Part shown: piece by piece, positions 16,873 through 25,043 of the stretch
How positions within the stretch are numbered: the stretch's first letter is position 1
How the letters are laid out: each line of letters starts with the position of its first letter
NCBI GenBank assembly: GCA_042663485.1
Contig: JBHTAF010000003.1
Direction: 5' to 3' (one strand)
Length of the DNA stretch: 64,000 nt
From: Natronosalvus sp042663485
GTDB taxonomy: Archaea > Halobacteriota > Halobacteria > Halobacteriales > Natrialbaceae
Translations under genes and position numbers: made by a program
The notes under the pieces: generated by a model
Databases searched by the model: none
Told to the model about the DNA's origin: nothing
What the model saw: the letters and a program-made list of their open reading frames with translations, nothing else

Positions 16873-18288
16873 ATGCGTCAGGCCCACCCCATAGAGCAGG
16901 CCGTCGGCATCGAGCACTACGTCTCCGAGACCGACGGCATCGGCGGCCACCTCCGCGACCGCGACGAGCACTTTCGGGTCCGCGAACTCGAGCGCTTCGC
17001 CACGGAGCCGGTCGACGCCTCGACCGACGCCTATCCGCACCTCGTCTTCCGGGCGACGCTCCGTGGCTGGGACACGAACGACTTCGCGCGCCGACTCTCG
17101 AACGAACTCGGCGTCTCTCGCGAGCGGGTGTCCTGGGCCGGAACGAAGGACAAGCGGGCGATCACGACGCAACTGTTCTCGGTCTACGGCGCCGACCCCG
17201 CGGACCTCCCCGACCTCAACCGCGCCGAGATCGACGTGCTGGGCCGGGCCGGGCGCTCCCTCGAGTTCGGCGACCTGGCGGGCAACGCGTTCGAACTGGT
17301 CGTGAGCGACCCCGACGAGGGCGCGCTCGAGCGCGTCGAGGCGATTACGAACGAGTTGGCGGCGTTTGCGGGGCTCGAGGGCGAGGACGGGGGTGGGGTT
17401 GGGAGCGACGACAGTGAGCCGACTATCGGCGTCCCCAACGTCTTCGGCCAGCAGCGCTTCGGCAGCAAGCGCCCCATCACCCACGAGGTCGGCCTCGAGA
17501 TCGTCCGCGGCGACTGGGAGGGCGCCGTCATGGCCTACCTCGGCCGGCCGACGGAGGCGGAACCCGAAGACACCCAGACCGCGCGGGCGTTCGTCGAGGA
17601 GACTCGCGACTGGCAGGAAGCGCTCGAGCGCTTTCCGAATCGCCTCCAGTACGAGCGCTCGATGCTCCACGAACTGGCCGAGGGCGACGGGAACGAGTAT
17701 GGGAACGGCAATGAGGGAAGCGGGGACAGAGAGCCAGCCTCCGAGACGTTCCGAAACGCCCTCGAGCGACTCCCCTCGAACCTCCAGCGGCTGTTCGTCC
17801 ACGCTGCCCAGTCGTTCGTCTTCAACCGCATCCTGAGCGAGCGCCTCGAGGCTGGCCTCCCGTTCGACAGACCGGTCGCCGGGGACGTCGTCTGTTTCGC
17901 CGACCGCGACGCGCCGGAGGGGCTCGAGTTGCCCGACGTCGACCGCAGTCAGCGAGTCGACGAGCGCAGGGTACGGTCGGTGACTCGCCACTGCGAGCGC
18001 GGCCGGGCGTTCGTCACCGCGCCGCTGGTCGGCACGGAAACGACACTGGCGGACGGGGAACCGGGTGAGATCGAACGGCGGGTGCTCACAGATCTCGACC
18101 TCGAGCCCGCGGATTTCGAGTTGCCCGGCGAGTTCGATTCGATCGGAACCAGGCGAGCGATCCTCGTTCGGACGCCGCTCACCGTCGACGCGGGTCCGCT
18201 GACGTTCTCGTTCTCGCTGCCGAAGGGCTCGTACGCAACGGTCGTGATGCGCGAGTACCTCAAGAGCGATCCGCTCGCACTCGGGTGA
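16873..18288 (+). CDS. truD: tRNA pseudouridine(13) synthase TruD
   Basis: 471 residues from ATG 16873; an upstream in-frame ATG gives 25 non-family residues. TruD motifs are present: HFRVREL near residue 33, the catalytic Asp93 in WAGTKDKRAITTQ, NVFGQQRFG, and a C-terminal SFSLPKGSYATVVMREY. It isomerises U13 in tRNAs. Two acidic/Gly/Asn low-complexity insertions occur (~residues 170-182, and ~272-290 with GNEYGNGNEG), the second made of GGGAAC-like hexamers. Converges with a small gene of unknown function. Confidence 0.95.
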   Translation: MRQAHPIEQAVGIEHYVSETDGIGGHLRDRDEHFRVRELERFATEPVDASTDAYPHLVFRATLRGWDTNDFARRLSNELGVSRERVSWAGTKDKRAITTQLFSVYGADPADLPDLNRAEIDVLGRAGRSLEFGDLAGNAFELVVSDPDEGALERVEAITNELAAFAGLEGEDGGGVGSDDSEPTIGVPNVFGQQRFGSKRPITHEVGLEIVRGDWEGAVMAYLGRPTEAEPEDTQTARAFVEETRDWQEALERFPNRLQYERSMLHELAEGDGNEYGNGNEGSGDREPASETFRNALERLPSNLQRLFVHAAQSFVFNRILSERLEAGLPFDRPVAGDVVCFADRDAPEGLELPDVDRSQRVDERRVRSVTRHCERGRAFVTAPLVGTETTLADGEPGEIERRVLTDLDLEPADFELPGEFDSIGTRRAILVRTPLTVDAGPLTFSFSLPKGSYATVVMREYLKSDPLALG

Positions 18289-18368
18289 GATTGGTCGCAC
18301 CAGGCCGGCTTACGGCTCACTACTCGTGACTCGTGAGTCGGCATCCAGGCACCCTCGAGGACGAGACG

Positions 18369-18635
18369 TCAGATCTCGTCGTCGGGATCGTGTGCCGCTT
18401 CCATCCGTTTCGCCTCGGCGGCGTACCGTTCCTGTAGTTCGGGTTCCTCGACGGTGCCGAGATCGTCGACCGAGACGTCTTTGGCGGCCGTCACCGCACC
18501 CAGCGCCTGCGAGGCGATTTCTTTTCGGTAGACCCGGTTCCCCTCGAGCGTCGCGTACTTGAGAATCACGAGGTCCCGATCGGTGTAGCCGCGCTCGACG
18601 AGCCACGCGCGTACGTCGCCGGACTCCGGTGGCAT
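18369..18635 (-). CDS. Small conserved protein of unknown function
   Basis: 88 residues from ATG 18635; the frame stays open upstream but becomes Arg-rich. It is predicted helical and charged, with LVILKYATLEGNRVYRKEI in the centre and a Glu/Ala-rich C-terminal helix. No catalytic or metal motif is evident. It is convergent with truD. I do not recognise the family. Confidence 0.62.
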   Translation of the reverse strand: MPPESGDVRAWLVERGYTDRDLVILKYATLEGNRVYRKEIASQALGAVTAAKDVSVDDLGTVEEPELQERYAAEAKRMEAAHDPDDEI

Positions 18636-18812
18636 GGGTTCGTAAACGAGGCGGTTACTGATACCTGTTCCCCTGTCCCCTGACAGCGCCGGTGGAGACA
18701 GTACCCGCGACTCGTGCCAGGGCCGACCCCCGGACCAGTGATCCGCTCCGGATACCGTTACGGCCCCAGTTCGAAACACCGCATCTTTAGGCGCTCGTCG
18801 GCAACCACGCCC

Positions 18813-19535
18813 ATGGAGTGTCGCCACTGCGGATCGTCCCTCGAGAAACCCGGCGACTTCTGTCTGGTCTGTCGCACCGGGAACACCGACACGGTGGTCC
18901 TCGAGGCCGCACGCGACCGGGCGACGCTGACGATGCTCGACGACGAGACGCGACTGGGGGAGACGACGATTACGACGGCACCCGAGGAGGGGGATCTCGA
19001 GGTCGTCGAGTTCAGGAATTTCGCGAGCCTTCTCGGGGACGAACTCCGCCGGAAGCGCCCTGAGGAGGTCTACGCCGCGGGCGACCGGGACGTGATCCAG
19101 GCGGTTCGCGAGGACACCCACTACGCGTTCTATCGGGTCGAGGACGACGACCCCGTCGAGGCCGTCCTCGGGAGACGCGGCGACCGGGCGCTCGACGTGG
19201 TCGAGACGGCGCCGGCGGACAAACTCGGCGGGAGCCACACGACCCTCATCGGCGGGCGCGCGGGTATGCGAGCGATCCAGACCGTCGCGGGCCACCCCCA
19301 CGTCAAGAAGGTGATCCCCGGCCCCATCGACGCCGGCGGCACCGGCTCGCAGTCGGGGCTCCGGGCGAAGGTCACGCGGGCGGACGACGGCGGCAACGTC
19401 CGCATGCTCCTGCGAGACGGCTCGAGCGTCCAGGAGAACCGGATCGTGACGACGGCCCGGGACCGCGAACTGGGCGAGGTCGTTCGCGACGATTTGAACG
19501 AGGCGCTGCTCGAGGCGGGCTTGCGGGAGGAGTGA
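18813..19535 (+). CDS. DUF2103 metal-binding-type protein
   Basis: 240 residues from ATG 18813. It begins with a four-cysteine ribbon (CRHCG...CLVC, residues 3-20), then a long alpha/beta domain containing GGSHTTLIGGRAGMRAIQ and KKVIPGPI. This matches the archaeal DUF2103 family, usually described as a metal-binding protein of unknown role. The C-terminal part (EVVRDDLNEALLEAGL) is helical. It stands alone between a divergent and a downstream unlinked gene. Confidence 0.78.
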   Translation: MECRHCGSSLEKPGDFCLVCRTGNTDTVVLEAARDRATLTMLDDETRLGETTITTAPEEGDLEVVEFRNFASLLGDELRRKRPEEVYAAGDRDVIQAVREDTHYAFYRVEDDDPVEAVLGRRGDRALDVVETAPADKLGGSHTTLIGGRAGMRAIQTVAGHPHVKKVIPGPIDAGGTGSQSGLRAKVTRADDGGNVRMLLRDGSSVQENRIVTTARDRELGEVVRDDLNEALLEAGLREE

Positions 19536-19770
19536 CGGGGCCGAGTCGCTCGGTGCAATCCACCCCCGGTCAGTCGCGACTAAGGGGCGGTAACAATTAA
19601 CAAGGTGCGTCGTGTAGCGAGATAGCGCGCCCGCTGGAAGGAACCATTACCGAACGAGATGGCGCCGAATTGGGCGCAGGAGTGGGGTATGATACCAGAA
19701 ACGAGACCGAATGCGATTACGACAACCCGCGCGATGGAAGGGTTCGGTCGCGGTCACTCGGAGGGGAGAG

Positions 19771-20172
19771 ATGGCCGAACGTGATCTCATCGTGTACGTC
19801 GACCGCTCGGCGGTACGGGAGGGAGCGATGGACGACCTCGAGACGGCGATGGCGGAGCTGGCCGACTTCGTCGAGACGAACGTGCCGGATATTCTGGCCT
19901 ACAACGTCTACTTCAGCGGGGACGAAGAGCGGATGACGGTAATTCACGTGCACGACGATCAGAGTTCGCTAGAGCGACACATGGAGGTCGCCGGACCGAA
20001 GTTCCCGCCGATCGGAGAGTTCGTGGACATGGAATCGATCGACGTGTACGGCCACCTGGACGACGAACTCGTCCGCCAGCTACGAGCGAAGGCCTCGGAG
20101 CTGGGAAATGGACGGGTGTCGATCCACGACGTCCACTGCGGCGTCGACCGCATTACCGACGAAGGCGTTTAA
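19771..20172 (+). CDS. Small dimeric alpha/beta-barrel-like protein (monooxygenase-like fold), unknown function
   Basis: 133 residues; the start is fixed by GAGGGGAG just upstream of ATG 19771. The pattern of strand-helix-strand elements (LIVYVDRSAV, a helix with LETAMAELADFVE, NVYFSGDEERMTVIHVHDD) suggests a ferredoxin-like antibiotic-biosynthesis-monooxygenase fold. I see no residues that prove catalysis. Followed convergently by a DUF3303 gene. Function unknown. Confidence 0.7.
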   Translation: MAERDLIVYVDRSAVREGAMDDLETAMAELADFVETNVPDILAYNVYFSGDEERMTVIHVHDDQSSLERHMEVAGPKFPPIGEFVDMESIDVYGHLDDELVRQLRAKASELGNGRVSIHDVHCGVDRITDEGV

Positions 20173-20337
20173 CGAGGCGTCCGAAGGCGACCCCCGAGAC
20201 CCAGAGTATGGGTCCGACGTAATGGAATTCGAGACTCTCCCACCTGCGATCGCACTCATCGACGAGAAGACGAGCGTTCCGGGACTCGAGGTGGACCAAA
20301 GATTCGAAGCGGACGGGAGCGGTGCTCCCGTAGTCGC

Positions 20338-20652
20338 TTATTCCAGTCGTTCGAGCAATGCGGCTTGCTGCGGGATGATCTCTTCGACGGGCGCTGCCGG
20401 TGCGGTCTTCGTCTCTTCGAAGAATGCCGTCTCGTCTGCGGCCACGCGCCACATATTGAGTCCGTCGTTCACCGCAGCGTAGTCGCTGGCCTCCCAGATG
20501 ACGATACCCCATCCGTCCGGCGTCGCGTCCCAGCGAACGACGTCGGCGTTTTCGGGCGGAAACAGCCCCTCCTCGGTGAGCGACCTCGCGATTTCGTTCG
20601 TTTCTCGTGCGGATAGTCCTTCGTTGAGCTTCCAGTACGTAAGGAATAGCAT
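20338..20652 (-). CDS. DUF3303-like small protein
   Basis: 104 residues starting MLFLTYWKLNEG, the usual opening of DUF3303 proteins. A ferredoxin-like alpha/beta fold is likely, with WDATPDGWGIVIWEA as the middle strands. The family is found in many archaea and bacteria without a known function. Convergent with the monooxygenase-fold gene, which encodes a protein of similar predicted fold. Confidence 0.78.
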   Translation of the reverse strand: MLFLTYWKLNEGLSARETNEIARSLTEEGLFPPENADVVRWDATPDGWGIVIWEASDYAAVNDGLNMWRVAADETAFFEETKTAPAAPVEEIIPQQAALLERLE

Positions 20653-21014
20653 GTGTACGTGTTTCGTCTGTCACACAATTCGATCGGTCGATAGCGCTGT
20701 ACTTACCGTGTTTTGAGCCAGTTCTCCCCTCCTACGAATCCCCGCCCGTCGATGTGGTCACAACGAGGAGAACATATGTAGTATGTTACCAAATAGCATA
20801 ATGTTTTTGGGGCCCTGACGATTATGTCCTGCCACACGCGACAATTGACCGCAACGACCGAGTCCAGAACACGGCAGTAGCGACTTCGCGCTTGAGGAGG
20901 TGAGTCGAACCGATCGGAAACTGCGTCATCGAGGCCGATTCGCCCCCGGTCGTCGGAGAGCGGCGAGCCGAACTCAACACCTTTATCAGAACGAGGGGGA
21001 TAGAAACCGATACT
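20653..21014. other. Intergenic region before rpl37ae
   Basis: About 360 bases with no gene. An AT-rich pocket at 20765-20815 contains the perfect inverted repeat AACATA-tgtag-TATGTT (20771-20787) and ATAATGTTTTTGG. The last 40 bases hold the rpl37ae TATA box (20981-20987). The middle is GC-rich without features. Confidence 0.5.
20981..20987 (+). promoter_or_regulatory. TATA box of the rpl37ae-rpoP-pcc1 operon
   Basis: CTTTATC lies 28-34 bases before ATG 21015, the spacing expected for a leaderless or very short-leadered transcript that begins the ribosomal/KEOPS operon. Confidence 0.6.
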
Positions 21015-21287
21015 ATGGCCGAAAAGAAGCGAGGCAAGGTCGGGAGTGCCGGCCGATTCGGAGCGCGATACGGACGCGTCGCTCGACGACGCGTCTCGGA
21101 GATCGAACACGACATGCAGTCCTCGAAGGTCAACGGCGACGACGTCAAACGCCTCGGCCCCGGCATCTGGGAGAACGAGGAGACCGGCGAGGTCTTCACT
21201 GGCGGCGCTTACCGCCCCCAGACCCCGGCCGGCGAGACCGTCCGTCGCTCGATCCGGGCCGCCCTCGGCGAGGAATCCGACGAGTAG
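21015..21287 (+). CDS. rpl37ae: Ribosomal protein L37Ae without zinc-binding cysteines
   Basis: 90 residues. The N-terminal RFGARYGRVARRRVSEIE and the C-terminal FTGGAYRPQTPAG and VRRSIRAAL segments are typical of L37Ae. In most relatives a four-Cys zinc ribbon lies between them; here this stretch (HDMQSSKVNGDDVKRLGPG...) has no Cys at all. The protein is a large-subunit ribosomal component. It is first in an operon with rpoP and pcc1. Confidence 0.93.
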   Translation: MAEKKRGKVGSAGRFGARYGRVARRRVSEIEHDMQSSKVNGDDVKRLGPGIWENEETGEVFTGGAYRPQTPAGETVRRSIRAALGEESDE

Positions 21288-21315
21288 TCCGGAAACCCAG
21301 ACCACACCACCTCAC

Positions 21316-21450
21316 ATGAGTTACAAGTGCTCCCGCTGCAAACGCGACGTACAGCTCGACGAGTACGGGGGCGTCCGCTGTCCCTACTGCGGTCACCGCG
21401 TGCTCCTCAAAGAGCGCAGTCGAGACGTCAAGACCGTCGACGTCAACTAG
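21316..21450 (+). CDS. rpoP: DNA-directed RNA polymerase subunit P (Rpo12)
   Basis: 44 residues, 28 bases after rpl37ae. It has the four-cysteine zinc ribbon CSRC...CPYC and the basic tail GHRVLLKERSRDVKTV, the complete form of the archaeal Rpo12/RPABC4 subunit. Gene order rpl37ae-rpoP-pcc1 is conserved in archaea. Confidence 0.96.
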   Translation: MSYKCSRCKRDVQLDEYGGVRCPYCGHRVLLKERSRDVKTVDVN

Positions 21451-21460
21451 GCATTTTCCG

Positions 21461-21817
21461 GTGTTTCCCCACGACGCCACCCTCGAGTTCGAGTACGAGT
21501 CGCCGACTCGAGCGACGACCGTTGCCGAGGCCGTCTCCCGCGAGGTCGGCGAGATCGACGACGACCGCTCGCGGACGACGATCGACCGCGACGCGGAGAC
21601 GGTGACGGTTTCGGTCCTCGCCCGCGATCTGACGGCGCTCCGGGCGGCGCTCAACACCTGGTTCTCGCTGGTCGACGTCGCGGAGCGAGCGACGGCGATC
21701 GGGGAGCGATACCGGTACCAGAGCCAGAGTCTCGAGACGAGCGGGACGGACGAGACGGATCGTTCGGGTGGCGACGATAGCCACGATAGCCACGACAACC
21801 ACGACGGCGATGGCTGA
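21461..21817 (+). CDS. pcc1: KEOPS complex subunit Pcc1
   Basis: 118 residues from GTG 21461, ten bases after rpoP. A beta-alpha-beta-beta-alpha domain fits Pcc1, with ATLEFEYES at the start and a C-terminal helix ALRAALNTWFSLVDVAE. Pcc1 is the dimerising subunit of KEOPS, which makes t6A in tRNA. A His/Asp-rich tail follows (residues 96-118, SHDSHDNHDGDG), unusual for the family. Its stop overlaps the next start by eight bases. Confidence 0.9.
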   Translation: MFPHDATLEFEYESPTRATTVAEAVSREVGEIDDDRSRTTIDRDAETVTVSVLARDLTALRAALNTWFSLVDVAERATAIGERYRYQSQSLETSGTDETDRSGGDDSHDSHDNHDGDG

Positions 21818-22589
21818 CGACGCCACCTGCTCACCGTTCGAGCCGTCCCCGAACGAAGACTCGACGTCCCAGCCGATCGAAACCTGGCAGCTGACGCCGA
21901 CGAACTCGAGCCTCCTCCGCGCGTTGCTGTACGCCTCCTGGACGATTTCGGGCGGATTCGTCGTCCTGCTCGCCGCGCTCGCCGCGTATCTCGCCCTCGA
22001 GGCGGCGGTTCCTTCGTGGGCAGGTTCGACGCCAGAGTTGGCTGTCGGCGTGATCCTAATCGTCGCCCTCGTCGTCACCCTCGCGGGATTTGGCTGGCTC
22101 CTCACGCGTCTCGTTCGCTGGCGACACGGCCGCACCTTTCTCCGGCTTCGCGCGCCGGAACCGAGTGATCCGGCCCGATCCGTCGTTGAACACGCGCCGA
22201 TCCGATCGCTCGTCGCGTTCGCTGGTGTCGGCGCCGTGGTCCACGCGGGCGGCTTCGCACTCGTCCTCGGTCTCGAGCGATCCTCGTTCTGGTACCTGCT
22301 CCCCGTCGGTGCCGTGTATGCGACCTTCGTCGCCGTTCGCTGGTGGCTGCCGACCGCCGGCCGCCTGACCGACGACGTGCTCGTCGTGACGTCGTTTCCC
22401 CACGAGGGTGCCGCCGGCAGTCGCTGGTTCGGTGCGCTCGAGACGACGCTCGAGGTCGATCGGGTGTCGATCCAGCGCGTTCGGGCACGGTCGCTGGGCG
22501 AGACGACGCTCGTGTGGCTCGCCCGTGATCGATCCGCGTCCGTCGTCGCGGCCGTCCCACCGTCCGTTCGCGACCGTCTCGACGGGTGA
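21810..22589 (+). CDS. Membrane protein of unknown function in the KEOPS operon
   Basis: 259 residues from ATG 21810, overlapping the pcc1 stop by 8 bases, so translation is probably coupled. Four hydrophobic helices lie at ~45-68, 78-103, 135-160 and 165-185. A C-terminal soluble domain (~190-259) contains FPHEGAAGSRWFGALE and VDRVSIQRVRARSLGETTLVWLAR split by a short loop, looking like a PH-type beta domain. The family is not known to me. Its membrane nature is odd within this translation-related cluster. Confidence 0.75.
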   Translation: MADDATCSPFEPSPNEDSTSQPIETWQLTPTNSSLLRALLYASWTISGGFVVLLAALAAYLALEAAVPSWAGSTPELAVGVILIVALVVTLAGFGWLLTRLVRWRHGRTFLRLRAPEPSDPARSVVEHAPIRSLVAFAGVGAVVHAGGFALVLGLERSSFWYLLPVGAVYATFVAVRWWLPTAGRLTDDVLVVTSFPHEGAAGSRWFGALETTLEVDRVSIQRVRARSLGETTLVWLARDRSASVVAAVPPSVRDRLDG

Positions 22590-22649
22590 CGTGACTCCCG
22601 TCGAACGTGGCAACGGGATGCGAATCCACTCACGAGACGCAAAGCTTGG

Positions 22650-22656
22650 CTTTATC
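22650..22656 (+). promoter_or_regulatory. TATA box of pfdB
   Basis: CTTTATC ends 24 bases before ATG 22681, so pfdB likely has its own leaderless transcript in addition to any read-through from the upstream operon. Confidence 0.6.
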
Positions 22657-22680
22657 AGTGCGGAGGGCAACCGTCGAGAC

Positions 22681-23076
22681 ATGCAAGGCAATCTGCCGCC
22701 GGAGGCACAGGAGAAGATCGAACAGCTTCAGGACCTGCAGGAGACAGCACAGACCGTCGCCGTCCAGAAGCAGGAAGCCGAGTCCTCGCTCGACGACGCG
22801 CAGGCCGCCCTCGAGGAACTCGAGGACGTCGACGACGACACCACGATGTACCGCCAGGTCGGCGAACTGTTCGTCCAGACCGAGTACGACGAGGCCCAAG
22901 AGCAGCTCGAGGAGAAAACCGACACCCTCGAGATTCGTCTCGAGACCCTCGAGAAGCAAGAAGAGCGCGTCCAGACGCAGTTCGAGAGCCTCCAGGAGGA
23001 ACTCCAAAACCTGCTGGGCGGCGGCGGCATGGGCGGGCCCGCCGGTCCGGGCGGCCCGGGCGCCGGCGGCGCGTAG
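22681..23076 (+). CDS. pfdB: Prefoldin subunit beta
   Basis: 131 residues. Two long heptad helices (residues ~8-50 and ~75-115) flank a beta hairpin region (TTMYRQVGELFVQ), the classic six-helix prefoldin beta form. A Gly/Pro-rich tail GGGGMGGPAGPGGPG closes it. The hexamer (alpha2beta4) hands unfolded proteins to the thermosome. Stop and the next ATG are directly adjacent. Confidence 0.96.
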   Translation: MQGNLPPEAQEKIEQLQDLQETAQTVAVQKQEAESSLDDAQAALEELEDVDDDTTMYRQVGELFVQTEYDEAQEQLEEKTDTLEIRLETLEKQEERVQTQFESLQEELQNLLGGGGMGGPAGPGGPGAGGA

Positions 23077-23337
23077 ATGCCGAGCAGCGAGTCGGAACCG
23101 GACGACGAGACGGTCGTCCAGACCGCCGCTGACGCCGCCGAAGACATCATCTTCTCGGCGTACAAGCAGTCAGCCGTCCGCGACTACGACGTCACCGTCG
23201 TCTTCGAAGAGGGCGTTCTGGAAGTCGATGTCTACCTGAACGTGCCGGACGACGCGGGCGAACGGAACCCGGATGCCGTCGCGGACGAGGCGGCCCTCGT
23301 CGCCCGGTCGGCGGTCGACGACCTGTTCGGCGAGTGA
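23077..23337 (+). CDS. DUF3194 protein
   Basis: 86 residues, ATG immediately after the pfdB stop. Elements are AEDIIFSAYKQSAVRDYDV, a strand pair VTVVFEEGVLEVDVYLNVP, and a C-terminal helix. This matches archaeal DUF3194, which is consistently linked to prefoldin beta genes. Function unknown; the linkage suggests a protein-folding role. A T-rich tract follows the stop. Confidence 0.85.
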   Translation: MPSSESEPDDETVVQTAADAAEDIIFSAYKQSAVRDYDVTVVFEEGVLEVDVYLNVPDDAGERNPDAVADEAALVARSAVDDLFGE

Positions 23338-23353
23338 GCGGCGCCTCGAGCGA

Positions 23354-23359
23354 TTTTTT
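23354..23359 (+). terminator. T-tract terminator after the pfdB-DUF3194 pair
   Basis: Six consecutive T, 17 bases past the DUF3194 stop. Archaeal RNA polymerase commonly terminates at such U-tracts without a hairpin. Confidence 0.55.
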
Positions 23360-23714
23360 GACGGCGAACCCCGACCAGAGCGTGTGAGTTAATCACACAC
23401 CACCCCAACGGTTTTTACGGTACCCGTCGAGGCTCGAGTCGAGACGAATGGAGACCCTTTCTTTTCACTGAACCGGGATTCTCGCCCGACGGGATCCACA
23501 CGGCGCGTTCGGCTCCCGTCCGTAGCGGCATCGGTCTATCGCTAGTCGGTCGCTCGTCGCTCGCCTAATGATCCGCGACTCGTTCGTGTCGAGAAACCCG
23601 GACTCGAGGAGGACTCGAGCGGCGGCGCTCCCATTCGCGTAGATTGCGACGCATCGAGCGCCACCGAACCGTTTCCAACCGGGTCGGTGCGACCCGGAAA
23701 CCCACCATCGACAC
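23360..23714. other. Intergenic region upstream of hflX
   Basis: About 355 bases without a convincing gene. A perfect inverted repeat GTGTGA-gttaa-TCACAC occupies 23382-23398. It is followed by GGTTTTTACGG (TATA-like, ~23410-23420), which would start RNA near 23440. A seven-codon frame begins at ATG 23449. So this region could make a long hflX leader or a small RNA. Nothing else is seen. Confidence 0.45.
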
Positions 23715-25043
23715 ATGTCACGACCGAGTGCGAACACGTCCACGAACCGCCCGCCAAAATCCGCCGTCGTCGTCGCCCGCGAGCCGACGACACCGGTCGA
23801 AACGGCTGAAATCGAATCGCTCGCCCGAAGCGCCGGCTATAGCGTCGTCGACACGATCACCCAGCCCGGCCACCCCGATTCCGGGTCGTACCTCGGGACG
23901 GGTCGGCTCGAGGACCTCGCCGAAACGGTCGCCTCGAGCGACGCGTCAACGGTGGTCGTCGACGACCGGCTCACCCCGGGTCAACACCACGCGATCGAAT
24001 CGACGCTTCCCGACGAAACGAGCGTCCTGGATCGCTACCGTCTCGTCCTCGATATCTTCGAGACGGGGGCGAGTTCCCGTCGGGCGAGTCTCCAGGTCGA
24101 ACTCGCCCAACTTCGCTACGACCTGCCTCGGTTGATCGCCGCCAGTGACGAGGGAATGCTCAACCGAGTGACCGAGAGCGGGACGCCAGTCTACGACGTC
24201 CGCGACCGGATCTCGCGACTCGAGCGTCGACTGTCCGAATGCCCGGATCCGGCCGAGCAGTTCCGCGAGCGTCGCCGCGAGGAGGGCTTCGACCTCGTGA
24301 CCATCGCCGGATACACGAACGCTGGGAAGTCGACGCTGTTGCACCGGCTGGCGGACGAACTGTCGTTCGAGCCGTCCGAGTCTGCCGACGTCGCCGATGA
24401 CCACCTCCTCGACGGCTCGAACAAACACGCCACCGCCAGCGTCGCAGACCGCCTGTTCGAGACGCTCGAGACCACGACCCGGCGAGCCACGGTCGGCGAC
24501 CGGCCCGTGCTCGTCACGGACACCGTCGGCTACGTCGACGAACTGCCACACGACCTCGTCGCGTCGTTCAGCGCGACCCTCTCGGAGGCGGCCGCGGCCG
24601 ACGTCGTCGTCCTGGTGGTCGACGCGAGCGACGACCTCGAGACCGTCGAGGAACGGCTCCGGGTATCCCTCGACGTTCTCGCCGAACAGGATGTCGACCC
24701 CGACCGGATCCTCACCGCACTGAACAAGATCGACCGACTCCAGCCCGACGAACGGGAGACTCGCGTCGACCTCGCCAACGAAGCAGGCCTGGACCCGATT
24801 CCCGTCAGCGTTCGCGAGGGGACGAACCTCGAGGGGCTTCGAGCACGCATCGAAGACCACCTGCCGACGGAACGCCTTCGCCTCGAGATGCCCGCGGGCG
24901 ACGACGCCATGGCGCTGGTCTCGCGAGCCTACGATCGGACGGCCGTCGAGGACGTCACGTATCACGACGAAACGGTCGTCCTCGAGTGTACGGGCCGTCC
25001 GGCGGTCCTCGAGCGGCTTCGGGGGGCCGCTGACCGGGCGTAG
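23715..25043 (+). CDS. hflX: GTPase HflX
   Basis: 442 residues. An N-terminal HflX domain (VARE..., DDRLTPGQHHAIE, then a helical coil LDRYRLVLDIFETGASSRRA) precedes a GTPase domain. Its G1 is GYTNAGKST at residues 199-207, G3 is DTVGYVD and G4 is NKID. A C-terminal extension follows. HflX binds the large ribosomal subunit and splits or rescues stalled ribosomes. Fits the translation cluster upstream. Confidence 0.95.
   Translation: MSRPSANTSTNRPPKSAVVVAREPTTPVETAEIESLARSAGYSVVDTITQPGHPDSGSYLGTGRLEDLAETVASSDASTVVVDDRLTPGQHHAIESTLPDETSVLDRYRLVLDIFETGASSRRASLQVELAQLRYDLPRLIAASDEGMLNRVTESGTPVYDVRDRISRLERRLSECPDPAEQFRERRREEGFDLVTIAGYTNAGKSTLLHRLADELSFEPSESADVADDHLLDGSNKHATASVADRLFETLETTTRRATVGDRPVLVTDTVGYVDELPHDLVASFSATLSEAAAADVVVLVVDASDDLETVEERLRVSLDVLAEQDVDPDRILTALNKIDRLQPDERETRVDLANEAGLDPIPVSVREGTNLEGLRARIEDHLPTERLRLEMPAGDDAMALVSRAYDRTAVEDVTYHDETVVLECTGRPAVLERLRGAADRA

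Noticed and set aside
18369..18635. Identification of the 88-residue gene as peptidyl-tRNA hydrolase Pth2, often near truD
   Set aside because: Pth2 motifs are absent; only genomic neighbourhood suggested it.
23465..23743. Minus-strand frame in the hflX upstream region
   Set aside because: Overlaps hflX start, Arg/Ser-rich, no ribosome site or TATA.
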